64,000 bases of DNA from Hydrangea macrophylla (GCA_033977485.1 CM066993.1:66690864-66754863); one strand, 5' to 3'; positions 23,203 through 33,181 are shown, counted from the first letter of the stretch. Program-made: numbers and translations. The notes: generated from the letters alone by a model not told the origin.

Positions 23203-24190
23203 CGTACAATCCTTTTAGTGATGCTTGATAGAGATCTACTAAGTGTTTTGGTATATGACATTTACGTGACCAATGCCCTTGCATGCCACATCTGTAGCAA
23301 CCATCTTCGTCTTTCTTGACAGCTCTTTGTACACCTTTGCCTTTAGCATTTTTGTTCCACTTCGGGTGGTAAGGTGTGTTGTTCTTGTATGGATGATAAC
23401 CCTCACGATGCCAATGGTTATTCTTTCCTTGGTTACGGCCACGATTCTGACCACTACCATGATTACGACTATGATTATTTCCACGACCACGACCATATCC
23501 ATGATTTCCCCCACGTCCATGCCTATGTTTATTGTGTGGAGTTGTATTCACTTCAGGGAATACGGTTCCATTTGCTTCGGGCAATGGTGTCGAGTCAGTG
23601 GGGCGCATATTATGATTTTTCATCAACAATTCATTATTTTGTTCCGCAACAAGAAGACATGAAATTAATGCGGAGTACTTTGTGAATCCTTGTGCTCGAT
23701 ATTGCTGCTGCAGGAGCACACTTGAGGCATGAAATGTTGACAATGTTTTTTCTATCATTTGAAGATCAATGATAGTTTCCCCACACAACATCAGTTGAGA
23801 ACTAATTTGAAATAAAGCAGAGTTATAGTCTCTAACTGATTTGTAGTCCTGGAATCGCAGGTGGATCCAATCATATTTAGCTTTTGGCAAAATGATCAAT
23901 CTTATGTGTTCAAATCTTTCTTTTAAATTAGTCCAAAGGATAAAAGGATCCTTGACCGTAAGATACTCATTTTGTAAACCTTCATGGATATGGTGGAGAA
24001 GGAAAATCATTGCCGTGGATTGATCTTCCTCTAACTTATCTTGATCTTGTACTAATCCATTATTTTCTTCTACAACAATTTTCCAAAGTTTCTTTGACTT
24101 TAGTCGGATTTCAGCCTGGTGAGCCCACAACAGATAATTGTTCCCAGAAATGTCCAAAGCCACAATATCAAGTTTGGCAAGATTTGACAT
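23174..24190 (-). CDS. gag: Ty1/copia gag
   Basis: 338 aa from the ATG at 24190 (MSNLAKLDIVALDISG), chosen over the upstream in-frame ATGs because the residues before it are AT-derived and unlike gag. The N-terminal half holds the copia capsid region (NYLLWAHQAEIRL, then FHASSVLLQQQYR near the middle). A Gly/Asn/Arg/His-rich linker follows, then one CCHC knuckle, CYRCGMQGHWSRKC, near residues 300-314. Capsid packages the RNA and the knuckle binds nucleic acid. The 3' end overlaps the pol frame by 29 nt, with pol in +1. Most plant copias use one frame, so this may be a mutation or a programmed shift. It is intact in this copy. Confidence 0.88.
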   Translation of the reverse strand: MSNLAKLDIVALDISGNNYLLWAHQAEIRLKSKKLWKIVVEENNGLVQDQDKLEEDQSTAMIFLLHHIHEGLQNEYLTVKDPFILWTNLKERFEHIRLIILPKAKYDWIHLRFQDYKSVRDYNSALFQISSQLMLCGETIIDLQMIEKTLSTFHASSVLLQQQYRAQGFTKYSALISCLLVAEQNNELLMKNHNMRPTDSTPLPEANGTVFPEVNTTPHNKHRHGRGGNHGYGRGRGNNHSRNHGSGQNRGRNQGKNNHWHREGYHPYKNNTPYHPKWNKNAKGKGVQRAVKKDEDGCYRCGMQGHWSRKCHIPKHLVDLYQASLKGLYDERRRYMSG

Positions 24191-24304
24191 ATTGTAGAAC
24201 ACTTTGATTATATAAAAATAATAATATTTAGAATCTAGTAAATGCATATGCATGTAAATAAACATGTTAATGTCAAGTAAATAATGCAATACTACAATAT
24301 AAGA

Positions 24305-24469
24305 ATTTCCTCTTCGGGAGGATAATTAGTTTGATTCTCCATAATCTCTTTAAGAGACTAACTCTTCAAGAGTATATGCATCTACAAGTAAAAATAGATA
24401 TATCTGTATCTCTTCAGGAGTATAATAAGTACTTCTGCAGAAGTTTTATCTATTACCTCTTCAAGAGGT

Positions 24470-24505
<36 letters not shown>

Positions 24506-24625
24506 TCTTCGGGAGCATTTAAAATATTGCCTCTTCAAGAGGACTGTCTAATTACTTCTTCAGGAAGTTTGTAATAAATTCCTTTGATCAAGAGGAGTTT
24601 AAATTATAACCTCTTCAAGGGTGCA
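24305..24625. other. Array of about eleven mini-hairpins in the copia leader
   Basis: Short inverted repeats built on CTCTTC(A/G)(A/G)GAG recur between the PBS and gag: 24308-24322, 24345-24357, 24361-24373, about 24410-24421, 24431-24444 (ACTTCTGCAGAAGT), 24455-24469, 24505-24515, 24530-24542, 24554-24568, imperfect 24581-24595, and 24610-24621. Stems are 4-7 bp with tiny loops. A 27-nt T tract (about 24475-24501) interrupts the series. The location suggests a role in packaging, dimerisation or translation of the genomic RNA. Function is inferred. Confidence 0.75.
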
Positions 24626-24726
24626 CACACACACATATATATATATATATATAAAGAAAACTAAACAGATATATATTATCTATATTAATATCTATACCAT
24701 TTGATATGAGGAGCCCAGTTGGTATA

Positions 24727-24740
24727 GGCTCGTGCTGATA
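24727..24740 (-). other. Copia primer-binding site
   Basis: On the minus strand, TATCAGCACGAGCC begins 3 bp after the 5' LTR, where the tRNA primer would anneal. It resembles the usual tRNA-Met site but is interrupted by extra bases. Confidence 0.6.
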
Positions 24741-24743
24741 ACG

Positions 24744-25110
24744 TGTTATAAAACTAATAATAAACATGCATGCAAATAAGCAATTAATGACACCAATATT
24801 TTCAGGTGGTTCGGCAATTTGCCTACGTCCACTGCGGAGGGGGATCACCTTTGATTATTGATTGAACCTTTACAACCCAAGCACTAATTACACAAGTGAT
24901 ATTTGTAACTCTCTTTTCTCTCTTTCTTTCCTTCTTCTTTTCTTTTCTTTCTTTCTCACTCTATGGATCTCTAAGTCTTCTCCTCATATTTCTTCTTCCG
25001 ATGAGTTCAATTTATAGGGAAATCAATTATCAAAACATCATCAATGACATCAACTCCACTATCAATTTGATGGACATCCAATCATCCACTATTAAAGCAT
25101 ATTCATAACA
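24744..25110 (-). repeat. 5' LTR of the young copia
   Basis: 367 bp at a constant offset of 5500 from the other LTR, with no mismatch seen. On the minus strand the predicted TATA region is about 25011-25019. Confidence 0.93.
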
Positions 25111-25859
25111 TTAACCTTATTTAAGAGGATAAATAGGAATATGTTTCATTTCTTCTATGATAGGTTTTGCGGCATCATTAGTTCATAGTACCAAAATGTG
25201 TCAACCATAGTTGAAATATCCACATGGGCCACGGGGACAGTAGTGGGACTATTGAGTATCTCTTGGACCTTAATAGTTTGATTTTTAAGTGCCTATTGAT
25301 TTTCATGTAAACAGTCTGTGAATGTCCTAAATTTAAAGGGCACTTGAATGCCAAATATCTCTCTCCTCAGTGCATTTGATGGACTTTGCCCCACTTTTTG
25401 AAAAACCCATATGCCACAAAATGATGAAAGTCCCAATCAAGTTATTGATGAATTGAACATTCAATATAAATGTTTCATGAAGTAAGGCCACTTAGTTATG
25501 TCTCTTGTGTATATATATATATATATACACGTATATATTTCCATGGAATATCCTGCCCCATGAGTCGATTAGAATATAAGTCTCTTTTCATTTATTTATT
25601 CAATCTTTGTCTTAGAAACAATTCACCTCTGTGATATGAGTTGGGTTAGCAGGACAACACTTCAGTAAAGTTTTTTTTGGTCCATTTGATTAGGTTCCTC
25701 TCACATTCAGGCACAATTTAAAAAAAAAAAAAAACAGATTTAAAACAATGTATTTTTAAAAAAATAATTTTAAAAACTGTGAGAGGAACCTAACGAAATA
25801 TGCCTAAGGAATTTTACTAAAATCTTGTCCGGGTTAGCAGATTAGAGTAAGTAACACAC

Positions 25860-26000
25860 ACACACACACGGGGGAGAGGGGGCATACCTCACTTTAAAGT
25901 AAAAACTCCCTTGTTTCAAACCCACAACCTCCCCAATAGGGAGAGGGGCTCTGGCTAACTCGTCAGTCTCGGCTACAGCCGAGTGGTTAAAATATAAGTC
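25860..26000 (-). repeat. Possible tRNA-derived SINE fragment
   Basis: On the minus strand GTGGGTTTGAAAC (about 25915-25927) resembles a tRNA B box. An A-box-like segment lies roughly 30 bp before it, and a GT run follows at 25855-25869. On the plus strand CCGAGTGGTTAA (25979-25990) looks like a tRNA-Leu/Ser A box, but it is in the opposite orientation. No poly-A tail or TSD was fixed. Confidence 0.25.
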
Positions 26001-26715
26001 TCAAAAATTACACTTTGGACACATCCATTAACAAAAAAAAAAAAAAAAAACTAGGATGAATAGAAGTATTATGATTCTTCTTTTTTGTAAAGATTTTTTT
26101 TTAACTATGTACTTAACTATAAGGCCAAAGAGCCCTTACTTTAGGTCATCAAAGTGAAGGGCCCATAATAATAGAATGTCTCGTATAGTACACGTTCCAT
26201 TTGAGAAAAAGCCACAATATAAGTTCAAAGAGAAAAAATTCCTGCCACCATTAGTTTTTCACTTATTAAACAAATAAAACTCTTTTCAAGATTTTGTTAA
26301 TCTAAACAAAATAAATAAATAATTAACTAAAAACTATCCATCTCTATTTTACTGAAGCTCTCTCCGTCTCTCTTTTTCTTCTAGCAGAAACTCCCTCTCC
26401 ATTTTTATTGTTTGCAAAACTTGACTTTAAAAACTTAATTGTTAATTTTACATAAAAAAAAATGTGAGAAAATAGATTCTCACTTAAAATTTTTATAGCA
26501 ATACTTTAAAAAAAAACCTTTACAATTATGGCTTTAGTAACTGAGACGGCCTAATTTTCATATACATGTATATTATCAATAAAGTTCTGCAGCTAAACTA
26601 CCTAGGGAATTTGTGAAAGGACAGATCAAGAAAATACAATTTTTTTTTTCTTTTAAAAAAAAACTACTTAAATTATTTGAATAAAAAGCGTTGTATAAGT
26701 TTTGTTATGATCAAC

Positions 26716-26871
26716 CAGTGTTGGATAATTTACTAGTATAATCACATAGTATTAGTTTATTCTTGAATTTAGATCCCTAAGTTATACACCTCTCAGTGTT
26801 GGATAATTTACTAGTATAATCACATAGTATTAGTTTATTCTTGAATTTAGATCCCTAAGTTATACACCTCT
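26716..26871. repeat. 78-bp tandem duplication
   Basis: Two adjacent copies (26716-26793 and 26794-26871) starting cagtgttggataattt appear identical, implying a recent duplication by slippage or unequal exchange. No coding content. Confidence 0.9.
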
Positions 26872-27742
26872 CTCCCTCTCTCTCTCTCTCTCTGAGTTAG
26901 ACTTAATCTTTCTCCCCTAAATCTGGGCTCTGGGATGTCCTCTTGTGGCTTGACTTTCCTGATCAAGTCAATGCTTCTCTTTTCACATGATTTAATTAGG
27001 CTATCCATAATGTCAGAGTAATTTTTTTTATTGTCAAAGCAGTCCACTATTTTTCTAACGGATTTTTGACATTATTAACGGATTTTTTTCATTACAAATA
27101 AAAAAGTGTTAGAATCTACACTAGCAATAAAGAAAATTGCTCTGGCATTATGATTTCCCTTTAATTAACTGTTAGGAATTTAACACGCGGAACCAAATTC
27201 CCCCAAATAAACACATACACATGAGCAGTAATTAAACATGCACACCAAAGAAAAGACACACAGATTTCTACGTGGTTCGGCCAAACACCTGCCTACGTCC
27301 ACACCTGAGAGATTCATTCTTCACTATTTAGTAAAACATGGTACAAGTTACATGAATTAAATCCCATAACCCAAATACAAAATCCTTGTACTTTCCTCGC
27401 TCAATACCCCAAAGAACCTGACACAATTAATCACTGTAACATAAAGAAATCATAGAGATAAAGAAATACCCATCCCTACCTTACATCCCTATAACGTTGT
27501 GAACACCCCTCACAGAAAACCCCAATGATTAATCTCTCTCACCCTAGACCATGCACCCCCATGAGGGGAGACCCCCAACTTGGTACACCAAGGGCTTACA
27601 TAAATTCATATACAACATCCCTATATAGAGAGCTTACAACCTATTACTTATTGGACAAGTAATACAACTCTATCATAAAGGAAACCAAATCACAATAGGA
27701 ATCTAGCAAAATCACAATCCCTAAATTAATGGGATTATCCCA

Positions 27743-28264
27743 TGATGATGCCAAAAATTGGTAAGAGTAATTTTAGGAGAGAGAGAGAGAGAGACTATTT
27801 TTTGTATGTGGTTCGGCCCTGTTAATGAAGGTACCTACGTCCACGGGTGTGTCTGAGCACGTCTCACTAGCAGATCACCGGCGGGCCTGGTGAGCCAACA
27901 AAGAGAGGCGGCACTACCAGTAATACCGGCCGGGTGTATGCGTATAATGGTGAATTTTATAGAGGTGCTGTGTAGACTACAGAATTGGCGGCCCCTTCAA
28001 TGGGGGGTGAGTGATCTCTTTTATAGATGCAAGAGACCTACTCTTACATGGATAAGGAAATATAATCTAATTGATATAGATTGGCATTAATTGTGGGGTT
28101 TCCTAATTGGATTAGGAAATAGCTTGCACTTTCCATTAGTCTTCTAGCTTGAGTAGGAAACTGCCCGTAATACTCGGGATCACGCCCGTGATGCTCGGGA
28201 TCATGCCTGTGGGTCCGGATGGACTGTTGATTTTGAACCGCTCGGTCATATTTTTGGCGTATCA
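27743..28264 (-). repeat. 3' LTR of the gag-only element
   Basis: 522 bp. It carries a GA microsatellite (27778-27793) and a 'gtggttcgg...cctacgtccac' box (27808-27844). About 99% identical to 30964-31489. Confidence 0.9.
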
Positions 28265-28390
28265 GCTGCCCCCCATTTCCAAGATTGGCCAGATGCTACA
28301 TCGAGGCAAGTTTGGAAATCAGTTTGATGTTACTTGCCGTTGTCTGAGTGCTTGTGGAAGCTGCCTCGGGGCTTCTGAGCCTGGTGAGTC

Positions 28391-28545
28391 CTCGGAAACT
28401 GATTGAGAGTTGAGACCCAGCCTAGCTCGGGACCTTTAGGTGCTCGGGAACTGACCGGGAGTTGAGACCCGGCCTAATTCGGAGTCTTTGAATGCTCGGA
28501 AAGTGACCGAGAGTTGAGACTCGGCCTACTTCGGAGTCTTTTTTT
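28391..28545. repeat. Tandem repeat, about 52 bp x 3
   Basis: Units begin 'ctcgg(g/a)aa(c/g)tga' and contain 'gagttgagac.c(a/g)gcct'. Located in the 3' non-coding interior of the gag-only element. Confidence 0.8.
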
Positions 28546-28553
28546 CTTGAGTT

Positions 28554-28785
28554 AGCTCCCAGGATGGTTATCTTCTGCCCGTAAACCTTCGTCAAGGCTG
28601 TGGGTAGAAGGATTTTACCATGTTGGAAAAGCCGACCTAAAGCGTATCGCTCTAGGGTCCTTTTTATGTTAACTCCCCAGGATGGTTGTCTTCCGCCCGG
28701 CCAGCCTTCGTCAAGACTGTTGGGAGAAGAGCTTGACCATGTTGGTGGAGCCGACCTAAATCACGTTGCTTTAGGGTCCTTTTAC
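28554..28785. repeat. Tandem repeat, about 115 bp x 2
   Basis: Two diverged units, each running from 'ctccc.aggatggtt' through 'ccttcgtcaag' and 'gccgacctaaa' to 'agggtcctttt'. A weaker third partial unit may follow near 28950-29050. Confidence 0.75.
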
Positions 28786-29138
28786 TCCTCTATCGTCGGC
28801 CAACCTAAGAGATTTTAGTCACCTCTATCGTCGGTCTGGACCTAAGTGGAGTTAATGTCTCTGAGTACTGTAGGTGCTCGGGTTGTCCAAGATTTTGACT
28901 TGGTTATCCGCGAGGCCTGTAAATACCCGGTGTGATTACCTGTTTAGTTCACTATGCCGTCTTGCCCCCCCAAGCTTTCGCTAAGACGGGGGTCTTACAG
29001 AGGCTATGATCTGTAGGTAACCGACCTGGAACATGGTGGTTGCAGGGTCTTTTGAAGCTTTCCATCATCAGCCACCTAGGGGGTTTGCCCCCATCGTCGG
29101 TTGGACCTAAGCGAAACCGGCGCCTTGGGCGTGACCCC

Positions 29139-29400
29139 AAGGTCTTTAGTGCCTGGGTTCGGAGCCCGAGGTCTTTTGAGTGACTGGGTTCGGAGCCCGA
29201 GGTCTTTTTAGATGCCTCGGGGTTAGGCCCGAGGTCTTTTGAGTGCCTGAGTTCGGAGCTCGAGGTCTTCTTCGTGCCTTGGGGTTAGGCCCAAGGTCTT
29301 TGTATGCCTCGGGGTTAGGCCCGAAGTCTTTGTATGCCTCGGGGTTAGGCCCGAGGTCTTTGGATGCCTCGGGGTTAGGCCCAAGGTCTTTGTATGAGTT
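29139..29400. repeat. Minisatellite, about 30 bp x 8-9
   Basis: Units start 'aggtcttt' and end 'ggttaggcccg' or 'ggttcggagcccg', 29-32 bp each. On the minus strand this reads as a repeated DLGPNPEA peptide, but no start codon or protein context supports translation. Confidence 0.85.
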
Positions 29401-29488
29401 CTCTGACAATCGGTGGAGCCTCATGTGGTGATCAAGCAAGTACCAATGTAGTCGGGCTCTTCTAGACCGATGGAGACAGGCGGTCGGA

Positions 29489-30901
29489 TCAGGATCGTTG
29501 TGCTTCTGACTTCTCTATGCTGGAGGCAAAGTCGGAATTGTTTGATCCTGACCGATGTGAACTGGAGATCTGGCCGGGGCTGCCGGACTCAGACCGCTAC
29601 GAACTGGAGGTCGGGTCGGGGCTTCCGGGCTCAGACCGCTGCGAACTGGAGGTCGGGTCGGGACTGCTGGACCCTGCCTGCTGTGAGCTGAAGGAATTGT
29701 CAGAACTCCCGGGCTGATCTCGCTTTCGCTTATTTCTGGAAGACTCGTTGCTTTCTTGCCCGGTGTCTTTGGTCTTCAGAAACTCTTCAGTGTCAATGTA
29801 TTTTCCAACCCTCTCAGAGAGCTCGACCAAAGTTTCCGGTCGGTTTCTGTGGAACGACGCGGCGCACTTGATGTGTTGAACTCCCGAGCAGAAGGCTATT
29901 ATAGCGGCGGTTTCATCAAGATCGTAGATGCTGAGCTTCTCTTGATTAAACCGGCCGGTGAACTCCTTGAGGGTCTCATTATTCCTTTGTATGACCGTTA
30001 GTAGATGTATGTCAGGCTTCGGCCGTTCGTGCATACCGATGAACTGATTGATGAACTGCTTGCTGAGTTGCGTGAAACTGCGGACCGATCGGGGCTCCAA
30101 CGAGTAGAACCATTGGGCGGCCGGGCCTTTCAAAGTGCTGGGGAAGGCTAGGCAATGTAGTTCATCGGAGTTGGTGGCTAAGGCCATCTGAGCCTTGTAG
30201 GTCCGGACGTGGTCGACTGGGCTTCCCGAGCCGTTGTAGGGATCTAGGCGAGGCTGCTTAAATTTGCGCGGAATGGCAAACCTCATAATCTAGCTGGAGA
30301 ATGGTGACTCTGTCTCGGTATTGGCTTGATTCTGAACGCAGTTTTGACCAAGCTTTTTGGCCACTCCGTCGATCTGTTTCTGCAAGTCCTTGATTCGGGC
30401 TTCCACTCCTTCCCGACCGGTATCTGAGGGGTTGGTCGGGTCGGTGGAAGAGGCTTCTTCATGGCGGGGTGCTGTCCTCTGGGATCGGGCTCGGCTATGA
30501 CTCCGGGTAACCGTGTCCCCAGGGACGACTCGGCTCTTGACCGAGTGACCCTGGACTGATTCCCGGGCCATATGCTCCCTCCTTTCCTCTCGGGCAGCAT
30601 GCTCACTGTTGATGTCTCTGGCATCCTCAACACGGGACGGGTTGGCTCGGGCACGTTGTCTAGTCAAGATCGGTTCCCGACCATACGCAACGTTCCCGGG
30701 TCGTTTCCCGGTCCCTAGAGGACTGCTTTGCTGGGCTAGCAGGGCTTCAATCTGTTGCTGGATTTGACGCTGGCCCTCGAGGAGTTGTGTGAGGGTCACG
30801 GTGATCTGCTCAGATGTCATGACTGCCGCAGCCGGTGCCGGGGCCGAAGGAACATCCCGGTCGGACTGCTGATCAGCCTTCTTACCCTTCTTCGATGGCA
30901 T
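29489..30901 (-). pseudogene. gag: Ty3-type gag of the gag-only element, two in-frame TAG codons
   Basis: One frame runs from the ATG at 30901 to a TGA at 29489-29491 and is broken by TAG at 30290-30292 and TAG at 29597-29599. Residues 1-203: basic N-terminus (PSKKGKKAD), a Gln-rich helix (about 40-60) and a second helix near 170-190. After the first stop comes the retrotransposon gag capsid domain (PRKFKQPRLDPYNG, then AAQWFYSLEPRS, FINQFIG, LTVIQRNNETLKEF), then a Ser/Pro-rich tail made of repeated SSPDPTSSS units. The second TAG stands where sister repeat units have CAG, so it is a C-to-T change. No zinc knuckle was seen. Particle formation is the expected role, and without suppression the capsid half would not follow the N-terminal part. 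Confidence 0.85.
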
Positions 30902-30963
30902 GATGATCAGTCAAGAGATTTGTTGATGAAAAGACTTGTCGTTTCCCACAGACGGCGCCAAAC

Positions 30964-31489
30964 TGATGATGCCAAAAATTGGTAAGAGTAATTTTAGGAG
31001 AGAGAGAGAGAGTGAGAGACTATTTTTTGTATGTGGTTCGGCCCTGTTAATGAAGGTACCTACGTCCACGGGTGTGTCTGAGCACGTCTCACTAGCAGAT
31101 CACCGGCGGGCCTGGTGAGCCAACAAAGAGAGGCGGCACTACCAGTAATACCGGCCGGGTGTATGCGTATAATGGTGAATTTTATAGAGGTGCTGTGTAG
31201 ACTACAGAATTGGCGGCCCCTTCAATGGGGGGTGAGTGGTCTCTTTTATAGATGCAAGAGACCTACTCTTACATGGATAAGGAAATATAATCCAATTGAT
31301 ATAGATTGGCATTAATTGTGGGGTTTCCTAATTGGATTAGGAAATAGCTTGCACTTTCCATTAGTCTTCTAACTTGAGTAGGAAACTGCCCGTAATACTC
31401 GGGATCACGCCCGTGATGCTCGGGATCATGCCTGTGGGTCCGGATGGACTGTTGATTTTGAACCGCTCGGTCATATTTTGGGCGTATCA
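30964..31489 (-). repeat. 5' LTR of the gag-only element
   Basis: 526 bp and about 99% identical to 27743-28264. The differences noted are in the GA run and at the positions matching 28008, 28052, 28138 and 28254, approximately. Confidence 0.9.
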
Positions 31490-31514
31490 TCCCACATGTG
31501 ATACAACCCCAACA

Positions 31515-32579
31515 ATCACCCCTCTATCACTTGTGGGGAAACTGTCCAATCAATTTAATCACACATGATCAGCACCCCCTCAACTGGAGCACCCACAAAA
31601 GCTGACGACTTTGTAACCGTTTGCCATTGACCGTCTTCCGTACCAGCGTGCACACCCCAAATCAATATGGTCTCAACACCTCCGATTCGTCAAACCGCGG
31701 CCAATACATGTGCAGCTGCCCCAAGTTAATTATAAGCATTAACTCCACTAGAGAAAAGCCTCGACGTATCCTTCTCCCAAAGCAAGATTTCCCCTCACCA
31801 TCGTCTGAATCGTGAAATAAACCATTCACCAACTTGCAAGAACTTTTCCATTGAGAACTTGGGAGTACAGCTCTACCAACCAGACAACACAAACCATCCA
31901 CACTTCTCTCAACTGCCGTGTGTGATTTCAGCAACAATATTAGATTCCTCCGCAACTTTGGGATCAATATCACACCACCCAAATAGCGAACATGCTCCAA
32001 AAATATTTGATCAACGTTCCTACGTGCAGTATCCTAACAATTACCTTTGTCGAATAATTGCGCATGTGTCTGCCCCCGCCTTCTTGGAACCCATCAAATT
32101 ATTTTCTCCAGAAGCACATACTTACCGTACCCGGAATCTAACAACCCAAGAGAAATGCCCGTATGAGTGGAATGTGAGAACCTCTCCACCATACGCAACA
32201 TGGTACAATCACAGTAACATCAAAATTATTTTTCGGCCCTAGATCCCAACCTGCTACAATATATATAGAATCTATCACCAAGAAAAATAAATTCCAATCC
32301 GTGCAGAATCTTGCAATCTACACCCACCGATAAATCTGTAGCGCTTGAAAACATTGACAACATGTCCCGTAACTAATCCCGCTAAATACTTGAAATACCA
32401 ACAAATCAAAAACCTTGATTTGCGACCCCTTGCCACACTGGATAATTACCCATCCAATGCTTTGAATCTAAATCTTCAAGAATTCTGCAACTCATAATCT
32501 TCATCATGTACACTAGTCCACCGCCGGCCACATCATGTCACTGTCACCATGATCTGACAACCATAGCTCGGATACCACT
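31515..32579 (-). other. Non-coding interior of the TRIM/LARD-like element
   Basis: Polypurine tract complement at 31515-31525 and PBS complement at 32566-32577. Between them only short, domain-free ORFs exist on both strands. Confidence 0.75.
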
Positions 32580-33176
32580 TGTTGGGAATTTAACACGCGG
32601 AACCAAATTCCCCCAAATAAACACATATACATGAGTAGTAATTAAAGATGCACACCAAAGAAAAGACACACAGATTTCTACGTGGTTCGGCCAAGTTACA
32701 TGAATTAAATCCCATAACCTGAGAGATCCATTCTTCACTATTGAGTAAAACATGGTACAAGTTACATGAATTAAATCCCATAACCCAAATACAAAACCCT
32801 TGTACTCTCCTCACTCAATACCCCAAAGAGCCTGACACAATTAATCACTGTAACATAGAGAAATCACAGAAATAATGAAATACACATCCCTACCTCACAT
32901 CCCTATAACGCTGTGAACACCCCTCACAGAAAACCCCAATGATTAATCTCTCTCACCCTAGACCATGCACCCCCATGAGGGAAGCCCCCCAACTTGGTAC
33001 ACCAAGGTCTTACATAAATTCCTATACAACATTCCTATATATAGAGCTTACAACTCATTACTTATTGGACAAGTAATACAACTCTATCATAAAGGAAACC
33101 AAATCACAATAGGAATCTAGCCAAATCATAATCCCTAAATTAATGGGATTATCCCACATGTGATATAACCCCAACA
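32580..33176 (-). repeat. 5' LTR of the TRIM/LARD-like element
   Basis: 597 bp. Compared with the left LTR, the 'aacacctgcctacgtccaca' segment after 'ggttcggcca' is missing. In its place is a second copy of 'gttacatgaattaaatccca' (32694 and again 32759), so part of the LTR was replaced by a local duplication. Confidence 0.85.
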
Positions 33177-33181
33177 TTAAC

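Larger units (their letters stand above)
19244..25110 (-). mobile_element. Complete young Ty1/copia element, minus strand
   Basis: The 367-bp LTRs (19244-19610 and 24744-25110) begin TGTTATAAAA, end CATAACA, and show no difference by eye. The TSD is TTAAC (19239-19243 and 25111-25115). Read on the minus strand the order is 5' LTR, PBS, long leader, gag, protease, integrase, RT, RNase H, polypurine tract, 3' LTR, the copia order. Gag is intact. Pol has one in-frame TGA and lies in a +1 frame relative to gag. Identical LTRs indicate a very recent insertion. The copia lineage was not assigned. Confidence 0.95.
25116..27164. other. AT-rich intergenic region
   Basis: No gene was recognised. It includes a TA/TG run (25510-25530), a CA run (25855-25869), a possible SINE fragment (about 25860-26000) and a 78-bp tandem duplication (26716-26871). 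Confidence 0.6.
27743..31489 (-). mobile_element. Gag-only (TR-GAG-like) LTR element nested in the left LTR
   Basis: The TSD is TCCCA (27738-27742 and 31490-31494). LTRs are 27743-28264 (522 bp) and 30964-31489 (526 bp). They start TGATGATGCC, end GTATCA, and differ at about five bases plus a GA-repeat length change. On the minus strand the PBS TGGCGCCGTCTGTGGGAA (30943-30960) follows the right LTR and a G-rich tract (28265-28280) precedes the left LTR. The interior encodes only a Ty3-type gag and three kinds of tandem repeat, with no pol. TR-GAG elements with this layout are known from plants, and mobilisation in trans is inferred. Confidence 0.92.
27170..33176 (-). mobile_element. Non-coding LTR element (TRIM/LARD-like), interrupted by a gag-only element
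   Basis: The LTRs begin TGTT(A/G)GGAATTT and end CCCCAACA: 27170-27742 plus 31495-31514 on the left (about 593 bp without the insert) and 32580-33176 on the right (597 bp). The TSD is TTAAC (27165-27169 and 33177-33181). On the minus strand a PBS TGGTATCCGAGC follows the right LTR (32566-32577) and a polypurine tract precedes the left LTR (31515-31525). The interior, 31515-32579, is about 1.07 kb with no credible ORF. Without the insert the element is about 2.3 kb, so it needed enzymes supplied by a related, probably copia-type, element. Confidence 0.88.

Noticed and set aside
25979..25990. tRNA-Leu/Ser gene
   Set aside because: Only an A-box-like string is present. No cloverleaf, anticodon arm or matching B box lies downstream on that strand.
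29146..29439. DLGPNPEA-repeat protein
   Set aside because: Translation of the 30-bp minisatellite with no upstream gene context. Different frames give other repeat peptides.
31859..32242. 127-aa ORF in the TRIM/LARD-like interior
   Set aside because: No domain, antisense to the element, composition like random AT/CA-rich sequence.
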